A stretch of 64,000 nt of DNA from Sandaracinus amylolyticus. GTDB taxonomy: Bacteria > Myxococcota_A > Polyangia > Polyangiales > Sandaracinaceae. Each line of letters starts with the position of its first letter. Positions within the stretch are counted from its first letter, which is position 1. Below the pieces are notes generated by a model, which was given only the letters and a program-made list of their open reading frames with translations, made no database searches and was not told the origin of the DNA. A program made the translations under genes and the position numbers. The DNA lies in NCBI RefSeq assembly GCF_000737325.1, contig NZ_CP011125.1, positions 3,472,001 through 3,536,000 of the forward strand, written 5' to 3'. Below are positions 9,046 to 16,614 of this stretch, one piece after another.

Positions 9046-9282
9046 CGCCGCACCGCTCACCCCGAAGGCGTGAGAGCAGGCCCGTCCGCGCGCAACACGC
9101 GGTCACGCCGATTCGGCCGACCCGTCGCCAACCGCCCCCGAACGGTCCGAGGGGCCGCCGAACGGATCTGCGGGGATCGAGATCGCCCACCGCGAAGCCA
9201 CCCCACCACGAGCGGCCCGCTCGTCGGGACGCAGACGAAACTGCTGTGAGCGCGAGCGCGCGCCAGCGCGCCCTTGCGCGAA

Positions 9283-9312
9283 CGTGCACACCGAAGCCTC
9301 ACGGTGTGCACG
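9283..9312 (-). terminator. Perfect 11-bp hairpin downstream of the prenyl-synthase fusion
   Basis: CGTGCACACCG at 9283-9293 and CGGTGTGCACG at 9302-9312 are perfect inverted repeats around an 8-base loop. The hairpin sits 10 bases after the stop codon of the minus-strand gene at 9323. No U-run follows, so it would be a non-canonical terminator or an mRNA 3'-end protector. It is the only strong structure in the 9046-9322 gap. Confidence 0.5.
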
Positions 9313-9322
9313 ACCGGAGAAC

Positions 9323-11563
9323 TCAATAATGGCGCTCCAGGACGTACCAGCCGAAGCCGCGGAGCATGACCTTCACGAGGGACGCCTCGACGAGCGGATC
9401 GAAGCGCGCCCACGCGTCCTCGACGAGGTCACGCGCCTGCTGCTTGCACGCCGCGATCGCGCCCGAGCTCGCCATCATCTCCACCGCGCGCGCGACGAGC
9501 TTCGTGTCGCTCGGCTTCGACGCGACGATGCGGAACAGCTCGACGCGCTCCTCGCGCCCGAGCAGCGACATCGCCTTCGCAAAGGGCAGGGTGACCTTGC
9601 CGTGCATCACGTCCTCGCCGCGCGTCTTCAGGTCACCGCGGAAGCCCTCGAGGTTGAGCACGTCGTCGACGATCTGGAACGCGAGCCCGAGCGCCTCGAA
9701 GAACCCGCCGACCGCCTCGATCTGCGCCTCGGTGCCCTGGCCCGCGAGCGCGCCCATCCGCGCGAGCGCGGCCGCCGGCGCCGCGGTCTTCAGCCGATGG
9801 ATCGCGAGCACGCGCTCCTCGAGATCCGCGCTGTCGCCCGACTCGACCGCGGCCGGCACGAACTGGTGCAGGCCCGCGAGGTCGAGCGCCTGTCCGCCGT
9901 GGCCCGCGCGCAGCGCCTCGAAGTAGAGGTCGTAGATGCGCACCTGCCGCGCCGACGACATCGCCTCGTCGCGCAGCAGCTTCTGCCCGAGGAAGTACGC
10001 CGCGGTGCCCGAGTTGATCGCGATCGCGTCGCCGTGGACCGCGTGGCACGTCGGCCCGCCGCGCCGCACCTCCGAGCGATCCTGCACGTCGTCGACGATC
10101 AGCGATCCGGTGTGCATCAGCTCGGGCATCGCGAGCCAGCGCACGTACTTGCGCGAGTCGCCGCCGACCACGTCGCAGCACGCGAGCGCCGCGTACGAGC
10201 GCCACGACTTGCCGCCGCGATCGACGATCTCGCGGATCGGCTTCGTGAGGTAGTCGGCGACGAGCTGCACGTCGACGCCGCGCATGTACTGCTCGCGCTC
10301 GCGCGACGCGATCAGCTCGCGCATCTCCGCGAACGACGGCTCGAGCGGCATGACCGAGTGCACGCTGCGCCGCGTCTCCGTGCCGACCGCGGAGAAGAAC
10401 TCGTCGAGCGTGTCGATGTGCGAGAAGCCGCTGCGCTCGACGAAGCCCACGCCGCGCACCGCTTCACCGGCGATCGTCCCGCGGACCTCGACGCGCCCTT
10501 CCCAGAACGCCGGCTCCGAGAGGACCGTGATGAACTCCTGATCGTCGACCGGCGCGACCAGCTCGAGATCGACGCGCGCGTCGGGCGCGCGCAGGCGCCA
10601 CGCGGTCGGATACTCGTTGAACGTGCGCGTCGACACGAAGCGCCCGCTCGCTTCGAGCGTGAACGCCTCGTGCGTCGCGACGCGTCCGTCGCGCCCGATG
10701 ATCTTCGCGCGTCCCTCGAGCCGCTTCTCGCCCTCGCGCGCGAGATCGAAGAGGTCGTACGCCGAGAGCTCGATGCCGCCCTCGAGCTGCAGCGAGACCC
10801 AGTTCCACGCGACCTCGCGCGGCGTCTCGTCTTCCTCGTCGTCCTTCTCGCGATGACCGCCGAACTCGTGGTCGTACCAGCCGATCGCGCGCTCGACCGC
10901 GACGTGCTGTCCGTCGAGCACGAGCGTCCCGGTGACCGTCGCGCGCGGACAGAAGTAGTAGAACATGTCCTCGCCGCCGGGCCCGCGGACGACGCCGTCG
11001 TCGCCGTGGCGCACCACCGGCTTGTCGAGGCGGAACCGCAGATCGCACCCGACCGCGCGATCGGTGTGACGCAGCGAGAGCGAGTACGTGCCGTCGTCGT
11101 GCTTCACGAAGCGCTGGCCGTCGTAGTCGAGCTCCAGCCGGCGCGTCGCGACGGTCACGTCGCCCTCGAACATGCGATCCGGGAGCGGCACCTCGCCCTT
11201 CACGAGCACCTCGCGGATCGCGCGGCGCAGGCGCGGATCGCGCGTGCCCTCGCCGCGCTCGAGCTTCTCGAGCCCGATGCGCGGCGCCTGCTTGTCGACG
11301 AGCGAGTCCGCGACGTACTCGCCGCGGTCGAGATCGACGATCGCCCACGTGAGCGAGTGCGCGTGCTGGCGCTCCTTCGTGCGTTCGTCGACGCCGCTGA
11401 GGATGCGGAAGAACGACGCGAAGAGCGCCAGTCGCCGCCCGCCCGCGACCTCGAGGTGGCTGTTGACGTACCACCACTCGGTCGTCGACGACGCGTGTGG
11501 AAGGTCGTGAAGGTCGAGGTCGATCGGTCCGGGCAGAGGCCAATCGGTCGGTCGATCCAGCAT
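9323..11563 (-). CDS. Fusion: CrtC/AttH lipocalin-like hydratase domain + polyprenyl diphosphate synthase
   Basis: 746 aa from ATG 11563, which has AGGAG six bases upstream; a longer reading to 11653 lacks such a site. The N-terminal about 390 residues resemble the CrtC/AttH (hydroxyneurosporene synthase-like) fold: TEWWYVN near 28-34, then alternating strands and FFRILSG, FYYFCPR and WYDHEFGGH patches. The C-terminal about 350 residues are an all-helical isoprenyl diphosphate synthase. Its first aspartate-rich motif is DDVQD (491-495) and its second is DDVLN (633-637); Asn in the last position also occurs in some GGPP synthases. KxxQ/RGG-type flanks are present. The domains imply chain elongation of prenyl diphosphates and water addition to a polyene or related lipid, plausibly in carotenoid or terpenoid biosynthesis. 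No other carotenoid genes are nearby, and the substrate is unknown. Confidence 0.85.
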   Translation of the reverse strand: MLDRPTDWPLPGPIDLDLHDLPHASSTTEWWYVNSHLEVAGGRRLALFASFFRILSGVDERTKERQHAHSLTWAIVDLDRGEYVADSLVDKQAPRIGLEKLERGEGTRDPRLRRAIREVLVKGEVPLPDRMFEGDVTVATRRLELDYDGQRFVKHDDGTYSLSLRHTDRAVGCDLRFRLDKPVVRHGDDGVVRGPGGEDMFYYFCPRATVTGTLVLDGQHVAVERAIGWYDHEFGGHREKDDEEDETPREVAWNWVSLQLEGGIELSAYDLFDLAREGEKRLEGRAKIIGRDGRVATHEAFTLEASGRFVSTRTFNEYPTAWRLRAPDARVDLELVAPVDDQEFITVLSEPAFWEGRVEVRGTIAGEAVRGVGFVERSGFSHIDTLDEFFSAVGTETRRSVHSVMPLEPSFAEMRELIASREREQYMRGVDVQLVADYLTKPIREIVDRGGKSWRSYAALACCDVVGGDSRKYVRWLAMPELMHTGSLIVDDVQDRSEVRRGGPTCHAVHGDAIAINSGTAAYFLGQKLLRDEAMSSARQVRIYDLYFEALRAGHGGQALDLAGLHQFVPAAVESGDSADLEERVLAIHRLKTAAPAAALARMGALAGQGTEAQIEAVGGFFEALGLAFQIVDDVLNLEGFRGDLKTRGEDVMHGKVTLPFAKAMSLLGREERVELFRIVASKPSDTKLVARAVEMMASSGAIAACKQQARDLVEDAWARFDPLVEASLVKVMLRGFGWYVLERHY

Positions 11564-11663
11564 GACGACTCCTCTCGGCCGCGCCCCGGGCCCACACCCC
11601 CACGGCCGAGAGCGCGAGTACTGGCCGGGCCGGGGGCTCGTCAATACCGGCACCGGTTAAACG

Positions 11664-11689
11664 TGCTCACACCAATGTTTTCGTGAGCA
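11664..11689. promoter_or_regulatory. Inverted repeat TGCTCAC-N12-GTGAGCA in a divergent intergenic region
   Basis: Seven-base arms (TGCTCAC at 11664-11670, GTGAGCA at 11683-11689) flank 12 AT-richer bases between the divergent genes starting at 11563 (minus) and 11748 (plus). Centre-to-centre spacing of the arms is 19 bases, about two helical turns, which suits a dimeric regulator. An adjacent ACCGG-CACCGGT repeat lies just before it. Only the repeat is seen; the regulator is not identified. Confidence 0.4.
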
Positions 11690-11747
11690 AGAGTTCCGGC
11701 CACACGGCTGCAGTACGATTACGGCGCTCGGACCTGGCCAAAACACG

Positions 11748-12428
11748 ATGCGAGACGGACACAGAAGAGCGGTCGAGGAGCTGGAGCGCGGGGACGACTA
11801 CCTCGCGACGCGCGCGGCCTACGCGCGCATCCCCGGCGGCGTGTATCTGCGGCCGACGGAGCGCGGGCTCGTGGTGCTCGCGCTCGACGGCTCGTGCGCG
11901 AGCATGATCGGCGTCGGAGGTCGTGATCGCGACGATCACGTCGTCGCGCGACTGCCGCCCTCGACGGCGCACGTCGAGCGCGCGCTCGCGGGCTACGAGG
12001 CGAAGCGCGCGACGCTCGCGCGGCCGAGCATCGAGGAGCGACACGCGCTGGCGCTGATCGCGGGAGCGCTCGCGGGCGATCTCTCACTGCCGTGGCCGGG
12101 CGTCTTCTTCGTGCACCAGGAGTGGCGCTTCGCGGACCGGACGAAGATCGATCTGCTCGCGGTCGATCCGTCGCGCGGCCGCTGGACCGTGATCGAGCTC
12201 AAGAAGTCGGAGGCCGCGGCGCGCGCGAACGATCCTCGGAAAGGCGGCGACGCGTGGGCCCAGGCGCGGGCGTACGCGCAGCGATTGCACGCCGAGCGCG
12301 CCGAGCTCTACCCGTTCTTCGAGCGGATCGCGCGGGCGCTGGCGCGTCATCACGGCGCGCCGAGCGCGATGTGCGAGCTGCGGGTCGACGCGGAGCACGT
12401 CCCGGACGTGCTCGTCGCATGGCCGTGA
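11748..12428 (+). CDS. PD-(D/E)XK nuclease-like protein
   Basis: 226 aa from ATG 11748. The second half carries a restriction-endonuclease-fold signature: Asp135 in KIDLLAVD, then Glu150 and Lys152 in VIELKKS, and a helix with Gln172 (AQARAYAQRL), as in many DUF-type PD-(D/E)XK proteins. The first about 90 residues are unrelated beta-rich sequence with no signal peptide. It could be a DNA-repair or immune-type nuclease or a nuclease-fold protein of unknown activity; with no methyltransferase or ATPase partner next to it, restriction is not supported. Its stop is one base before the next small gene. The motif is clear, the family is not. Confidence 0.7.
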   Translation: MRDGHRRAVEELERGDDYLATRAAYARIPGGVYLRPTERGLVVLALDGSCASMIGVGGRDRDDHVVARLPPSTAHVERALAGYEAKRATLARPSIEERHALALIAGALAGDLSLPWPGVFFVHQEWRFADRTKIDLLAVDPSRGRWTVIELKKSEAAARANDPRKGGDAWAQARAYAQRLHAERAELYPFFERIARALARHHGAPSAMCELRVDAEHVPDVLVAWP

Positions 12429-12429
12429 C

Positions 12430-12708
12430 ATGTCGGAGGCGGATCGACACCACCACGCGTGTCAGCCTTGCGCCCTTCGCGCGCGCGACTACAACCTCGC
12501 GCCACGAATGAAGAAGCGCGACCTTTCTCGACGCATCGCTGCAAGGCGGAAGCTGCACGCGATGGCGCACGAGGCGGCCCCGTTCTTCGGTCGAGAGAGG
12601 CTCGCGCGAATGCTGCGCGACCGCGCTCCGGACCTCGTCAAGCTCGTCGGCGAGCGCGAGGTCGAGGCGATGGTGGAGCTCGTCTCGAGACCGTTGGGCG
12701 CCGCCTGA
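12430..12708 (+). CDS. Small basic hypothetical protein
   Basis: A 92-aa reading frame beginning one base after the preceding stop. The N-terminal third (HHHACQPCALRARDY) is poor in codon bias and may be untranslated; an internal ATG at 12508 would give a 66-aa protein (MKKRDLSRRIAARRKL...). The C-terminal part is helical and charged (ERLARMLRDRAPDLVKLVGERE). I do not recognise it. Its GC bias is weaker than that of its neighbours, so the coding call is uncertain. Confidence 0.4.
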   Translation: MSEADRHHHACQPCALRARDYNLAPRMKKRDLSRRIAARRKLHAMAHEAAPFFGRERLARMLRDRAPDLVKLVGEREVEAMVELVSRPLGAA

Positions 12709-12728
12709 TCCCACGTACACTCGCGCGC

Positions 12729-12944
12729 GTGCCGCTGCACCGCGCACTTCTGATCGCGACGATCGCGCTCGCGTCGTCGCTCTCCGTCCGCGCCCACGCG
12801 GATGCGATCCCAGGTCCGTCCCGTCCTGGGCCCGATTGGGACGAGGCGCCGCTCCCGACTCCTCGGCCCTTCGAGGTCGTCGCGGCGATCGGCGCGCTCG
12901 TCATCGTCGTCGCGGTCGTCGCGCGCGCACGGGGGCGATCGTGA
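12729..12944 (+). CDS. Short secreted or membrane protein coupled to pseudokinase-like gene
   Basis: A 71-aa protein from GTG 12729. It has a hydrophobic N-terminal segment (LLIATIALASSLSVRAHA) that fits a signal peptide, a short Pro-rich linker (PGPSRPGPDWDEAPLPTP) and a C-terminal hydrophobic helix (VVAAIGALVIVVAVVARA). Its stop TGA lies within the GTG start of the next gene (four-base overlap), so the two are translated together. A small tail-anchored membrane protein is the simplest reading. No family was recognised. Confidence 0.55.
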   Translation: MPLHRALLIATIALASSLSVRAHADAIPGPSRPGPDWDEAPLPTPRPFEVVAAIGALVIVVAVVARARGRS

Positions 12945-14137
12945 ACGAGCCTTGGCCCGAGTGGCTCGAAGGGGTGCAACCGCTGCGCGCCGGCTGGGCC
13001 GAGGCGCGCGACGCGCGCACCGGGCTGCACGTTCGCATCGCGTACCCGGATGGATCGTGCATCCACGACCCGCAGCCGCTCGGGCGCGACCGACTGGCGT
13101 TCGATCGGCGCGCTCACGTGCGACGCCTGCAAGTGGCGGAGGTCGCAGCGCGCCTGGCGAGCCCAGCGTTCCTGCGCGTGCTCGCGACGGATCCGCTCGT
13201 CGTCGAGGCGACGCCGCCGACGTCGACGCTCGGCGCGTCCGACGCGATCGAGTGCTTGCTCCAGCTCCTCGAGGTGCTCGGCCGGATCCATGCGGCGGGA
13301 TGGGCGCACCGGTGTCTCATTCCGGCGCACGTGGGCGTCGAGCGTCGCGACGACCGTGTGCAGGTGCGTGTCGCGTTCCCCGCCGTCGGACCGTTCGCGC
13401 CGCACGAGGATGCCGCTGCCGAGCGGGCGATCGGTCCGATCCGCACCGATCTCCTCCAGGCCGCTCGCCTCGCGCGAATCTGGGTCGGCGACTTCGATGC
13501 ACCACGCGTCGAAGTTGCGCGGCTCTCTCGGGCGCTCGGCCACGTCGCGAGCGCCGCGCAGCTCGCGCGCGTGCTCGCGCCCGATCACTGGCGCGCTCGC
13601 GCGGCCGTGATCCCCGACGTCGTCGAGCTTCGACCGATGCCGACGGACTGGACGCGGGTGATCGCCTCGCTCGAGGCCGACCTCGCCGCGCCCGTGCACG
13701 CGTCGAGGGAGGAGTACGCGCGCTATCCGCTCGCGTTCGCGCTCGATCAGCGTGCGCGCATCGCGCTCGACGAGGGCGACCTCGAGCGCGCGCTGCGCGA
13801 TGCCGACCGCGCCGTCGAGCTCGACGACGAGCCGAGCCAGCGCCTCACGCGTGCCGTGGTGCGGCTCGAGCTCGGCGATCTCGAGGGCGCGCTCGTCGAC
13901 GCGAAGCGCGCGCTCGCGCCGCCGTCCGTTCCGGTCGATTGGATCGGTGAGGTCCCGCTCCTGCTCGCGCCGGCGCGCATCGAGCTCTCGCCCGCGGCGC
14001 TCGCACGCGCTCACCTCGTCCTCGCTCGCGTGCACCAGGAGCGCGGCGATCACGCCGCCGCGCGTGATGCGATCGCGCGCGCTCGGGCGTGCTCCGACGA
14101 GCCGATCGTCACCGCGATCGAGCGCCCGTCGCGCTGA
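12941..14137 (+). CDS. Degenerate kinase-like domain with C-terminal TPR repeats
   Basis: 398 aa from GTG 12941. Residues 105-150 (LEVLGRIHAAGWAHRCLIP) align by eye with a protein-kinase catalytic loop, but the HRD Asp is Cys125 and the expected Asn is His130. No DFG is visible (AFPAVGPF instead), so catalysis is very unlikely. From about 260 onward there are TPR-like helical pairs (ALDQRARIALDEGDLERAL, VVRLELGDLEGAL, AHLVLARVHQERGDHAAA). Myxobacteria carry many kinase-TPR proteins. This would be a scaffold or regulator. The kinase relation is tentative and the TPR call is good. Its stop abuts a convergent gene exactly, on a shared TGATCA. Confidence 0.65.
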   Translation: MNEPWPEWLEGVQPLRAGWAEARDARTGLHVRIAYPDGSCIHDPQPLGRDRLAFDRRAHVRRLQVAEVAARLASPAFLRVLATDPLVVEATPPTSTLGASDAIECLLQLLEVLGRIHAAGWAHRCLIPAHVGVERRDDRVQVRVAFPAVGPFAPHEDAAAERAIGPIRTDLLQAARLARIWVGDFDAPRVEVARLSRALGHVASAAQLARVLAPDHWRARAAVIPDVVELRPMPTDWTRVIASLEADLAAPVHASREEYARYPLAFALDQRARIALDEGDLERALRDADRAVELDDEPSQRLTRAVVRLELGDLEGALVDAKRALAPPSVPVDWIGEVPLLLAPARIELSPAALARAHLVLARVHQERGDHAAARDAIARARACSDEPIVTAIERPSR

Positions 14138-16483
14138 TCACTCGCTCCACACGCGGCGCGCGACGCCGACCGTCGAGATCTCCTCGTCGTCCTCGCCCGC
14201 GACGGCGATCGCGCCACCGAGCCAGAGCGCGTCGTCGGTCAGCGCCATCGACGCGACTTGCATCGCGCCCACGCCGCCGCCGAGCGGCTCGAAGCGCTCG
14301 CCGTCCCACACGTACACGCTGCGCGGCCGCGCCGTCTCGCCGCCCACGAGGATCGAGCCCGCCGCGATCACCAGCCCATCGCGCGCGACGATCGATCCCA
14401 CCGAGAACGTCTCGGGGTCGACGCCGTTCGCCGCGGTCGCGACGTCGGTCCAGCGCGTCCCGTTCCAGTGCGCGAGCGCGTAGTAGTCGCCGCCCTCCGC
14501 GGCAGTGCTCGCCCACACCACGTCGCCCGCGATCTCGATCGCCATCGGCGTCGACGGCAGGCCCGGCTCGAACGCGCTCCAGGCCGCGCCGTCCCACCGC
14601 GCGATGCGCGTCGCGTCGATCCCGCCGATCTCGAAGAAACCGCCGCCGACGACCACGATCTCGCGCCCGCTCGCGTCCGGTCCGACGTCGACGCGGTACA
14701 CGAGCGCGTTCGCGTCGTCGGCGATCGTCTGCACCGTCGTGCCGTCCCACCGCGCGACGTAGCCCGTCTCCGCGCCGCCGACGATCCACAGCCGACCTTC
14801 GGAGTCGCGCGCGAGATCCTGCACCGGGCCGAGCTCGCCGAGATCGATCGGCGTCCACGTGCCTCGATCGAGGCGCAAGAGTCGCCCGAGCGGCGTGGGG
14901 CCCTCGGGCATGGTCTCGGCGCATCCGACGATCACCGCGCCGTCGTCCATCACCTCGATCGCGGGGCAGTACACGTCCTGTCCGAGCCGCGGTCCGAGCG
15001 TCGTCCACGCATCGCCGTCCCAGCGCACCACGCTCGCGTCCACCGCCGCACCGCTCGCGTGGGTGATCGATCCGAGCCCGTGCACCTCGCACTCGGGCCC
15101 GCCGACCGCGAGCGCATCGATCGATCCCGCGAGCCCCGCGCCCGCGTCGCCCTGCGCGACCCAGGCGTCGGCCTGGCGCGCGATGATCGTCTGCGACGCG
15201 ACACCGCCGACGCCCGCGAACGATCCCGCGAGGAACACGCGATCGCCGTGCACCGCCCAGCGCTGGTACTCCATCTCGAACACGGAGAGCGGCCCTTCGT
15301 CGCCGCACGAGAGCGAGTGGAACCACGACGAGCCCACGCCCGCGGTGCCGTCGTCGAGCGCGGTCCACGCGCCGTCCTGCCAGCGCACGAGCCCGCGCGC
15401 GCGAACCTCGGCGCCCTCCGGCGCGACGAGCCCGTGCGTGAAGCACCCGGCGACGAAGAGCCCATCACCGACGCGCGCGATGTCCGACACCACGCCGGTG
15501 AACGTCGGGTTCGAGAGCCCGCCCGCGACCATCTCCCACGCGCTTCCGTTCCAGCGCAGCAGACCGCCCGGCTCTCCAGGCTCGCCGCCGAAGAGCATCC
15601 CGCCCGCGTGCAGCACGCCGTCCGCGTCACGCGCGAGCGCGTACACGTTGCCGAGCGCGAGGTCGTAGCCGCGCCACGACGTCCCGTTCCACTCCGCGAC
15701 GCGTCGCGCCGACACGCCGCCGATCGACTCGAACGCGCCCCCGACGATCACGTGATCGCGGTCACCGACGCGCTCGACGAGCAGCTCGTACGCCGCTCCG
15801 TCGGTCGCACCGCCGGGCGCGGTCGACCACGTCGTGCCGCTCCAGATCGCGACGTTGTCGACGTCGCCCTCGTCGATCGTCATCGGGCCCGCGGCCCAGA
15901 GCGTGCCGTTCGCCCACGCCAGCGTGCGCACCACGCCGATCACGTGCGCGATCACGCGAAGCCCGGTGCCGGTGTCGACCCAGATCTCGGTGCGACGCTC
16001 CTGGAAGACGTCGTGCGTGGCGAGCGCGAGGGCGCCGCTCTCCGCGTCGACCGCGATCGCGGCGAAGCCCGACAGCGTCGGCGGCACCTCCCACGTGGTG
16101 CGCGCCGGCGTCCACGCGCCGTCGGCGAAGCGCATCAGCGGCGTGACGTGCTCGCCGTTCGCGTACTGGAAGCGGCCGGTCGCGAGCAGGTCGCCGTCCG
16201 CGTCGATCGCGAAGTCGTGCACCGCGGGCGCGAACCCGTCGTGCCCGGTGAAGCCCGCGATCGAGAAGCGCTCGTCCCATCGTGCCGCGTCGAGCGCGTC
16301 CGGCAGCGACGCGGGCTCGCAGCGCGCGCGCGGCCCCGGGCCGGCGTCGGGCGTGTGGCCGCCCGCGTCGCCGGGCACGTGCGCGTCGTTCGTGCCCGCG
16401 TCCGTCACGTCGCTGCGCGTCTCCGATCCACACGCCGCGAGCAGGAGGAACGCGATCGAAGAGAAGGAGTGGAGGTACCGCAT
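14138..16483 (-). CDS. Lipoprotein with kelch/WD-like repeated beta-propeller sequence
   Basis: 781 aa from ATG 16483. The signal peptide ends in a lipobox, LLAAC with Cys18, followed by a D/A/G/P-rich linker (DAGTNDAHVPGDAGG). The rest is built of more than ten repeats of about 50-60 residues with the core hhRWdG.aWt.h..G (for example VRWDGDAWTTLG, LRWNGSAWEMVAGG, ARWDGAAWSAFEPG). This is the pattern of kelch-like or delta-60 propellers that myxobacteria export in large numbers. It is predicted to be an outer-membrane or surface lipoprotein with a binding role. Start choice rests on the signal peptide; no strong ribosome site is visible. No enzyme motif was found. Confidence 0.8.
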   Translation of the reverse strand: MRYLHSFSSIAFLLLAACGSETRSDVTDAGTNDAHVPGDAGGHTPDAGPGPRARCEPASLPDALDAARWDERFSIAGFTGHDGFAPAVHDFAIDADGDLLATGRFQYANGEHVTPLMRFADGAWTPARTTWEVPPTLSGFAAIAVDAESGALALATHDVFQERRTEIWVDTGTGLRVIAHVIGVVRTLAWANGTLWAAGPMTIDEGDVDNVAIWSGTTWSTAPGGATDGAAYELLVERVGDRDHVIVGGAFESIGGVSARRVAEWNGTSWRGYDLALGNVYALARDADGVLHAGGMLFGGEPGEPGGLLRWNGSAWEMVAGGLSNPTFTGVVSDIARVGDGLFVAGCFTHGLVAPEGAEVRARGLVRWQDGAWTALDDGTAGVGSSWFHSLSCGDEGPLSVFEMEYQRWAVHGDRVFLAGSFAGVGGVASQTIIARQADAWVAQGDAGAGLAGSIDALAVGGPECEVHGLGSITHASGAAVDASVVRWDGDAWTTLGPRLGQDVYCPAIEVMDDGAVIVGCAETMPEGPTPLGRLLRLDRGTWTPIDLGELGPVQDLARDSEGRLWIVGGAETGYVARWDGTTVQTIADDANALVYRVDVGPDASGREIVVVGGGFFEIGGIDATRIARWDGAAWSAFEPGLPSTPMAIEIAGDVVWASTAAEGGDYYALAHWNGTRWTDVATAANGVDPETFSVGSIVARDGLVIAAGSILVGGETARPRSVYVWDGERFEPLGGGVGAMQVASMALTDDALWLGGAIAVAGEDDEEISTVGVARRVWSE

Positions 16484-16614
16484 CGACGGAGATCGAAGCG
16501 CGAGCACGCCAGGAGGGCATGATAGAAGAGCGTCCACCCGTCGATTTAATCTCCGTCTCACCCTCGGCCGTGCTGGTCGCGCGCGCGCACGCGTGGGAAG
16601 CTGGAGCCTGCTCG

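Noticed and set aside
11748-12428. Restriction-modification system
   Set aside because: Only a nuclease-fold candidate is present; no methyltransferase, specificity subunit or helicase lies next to it.
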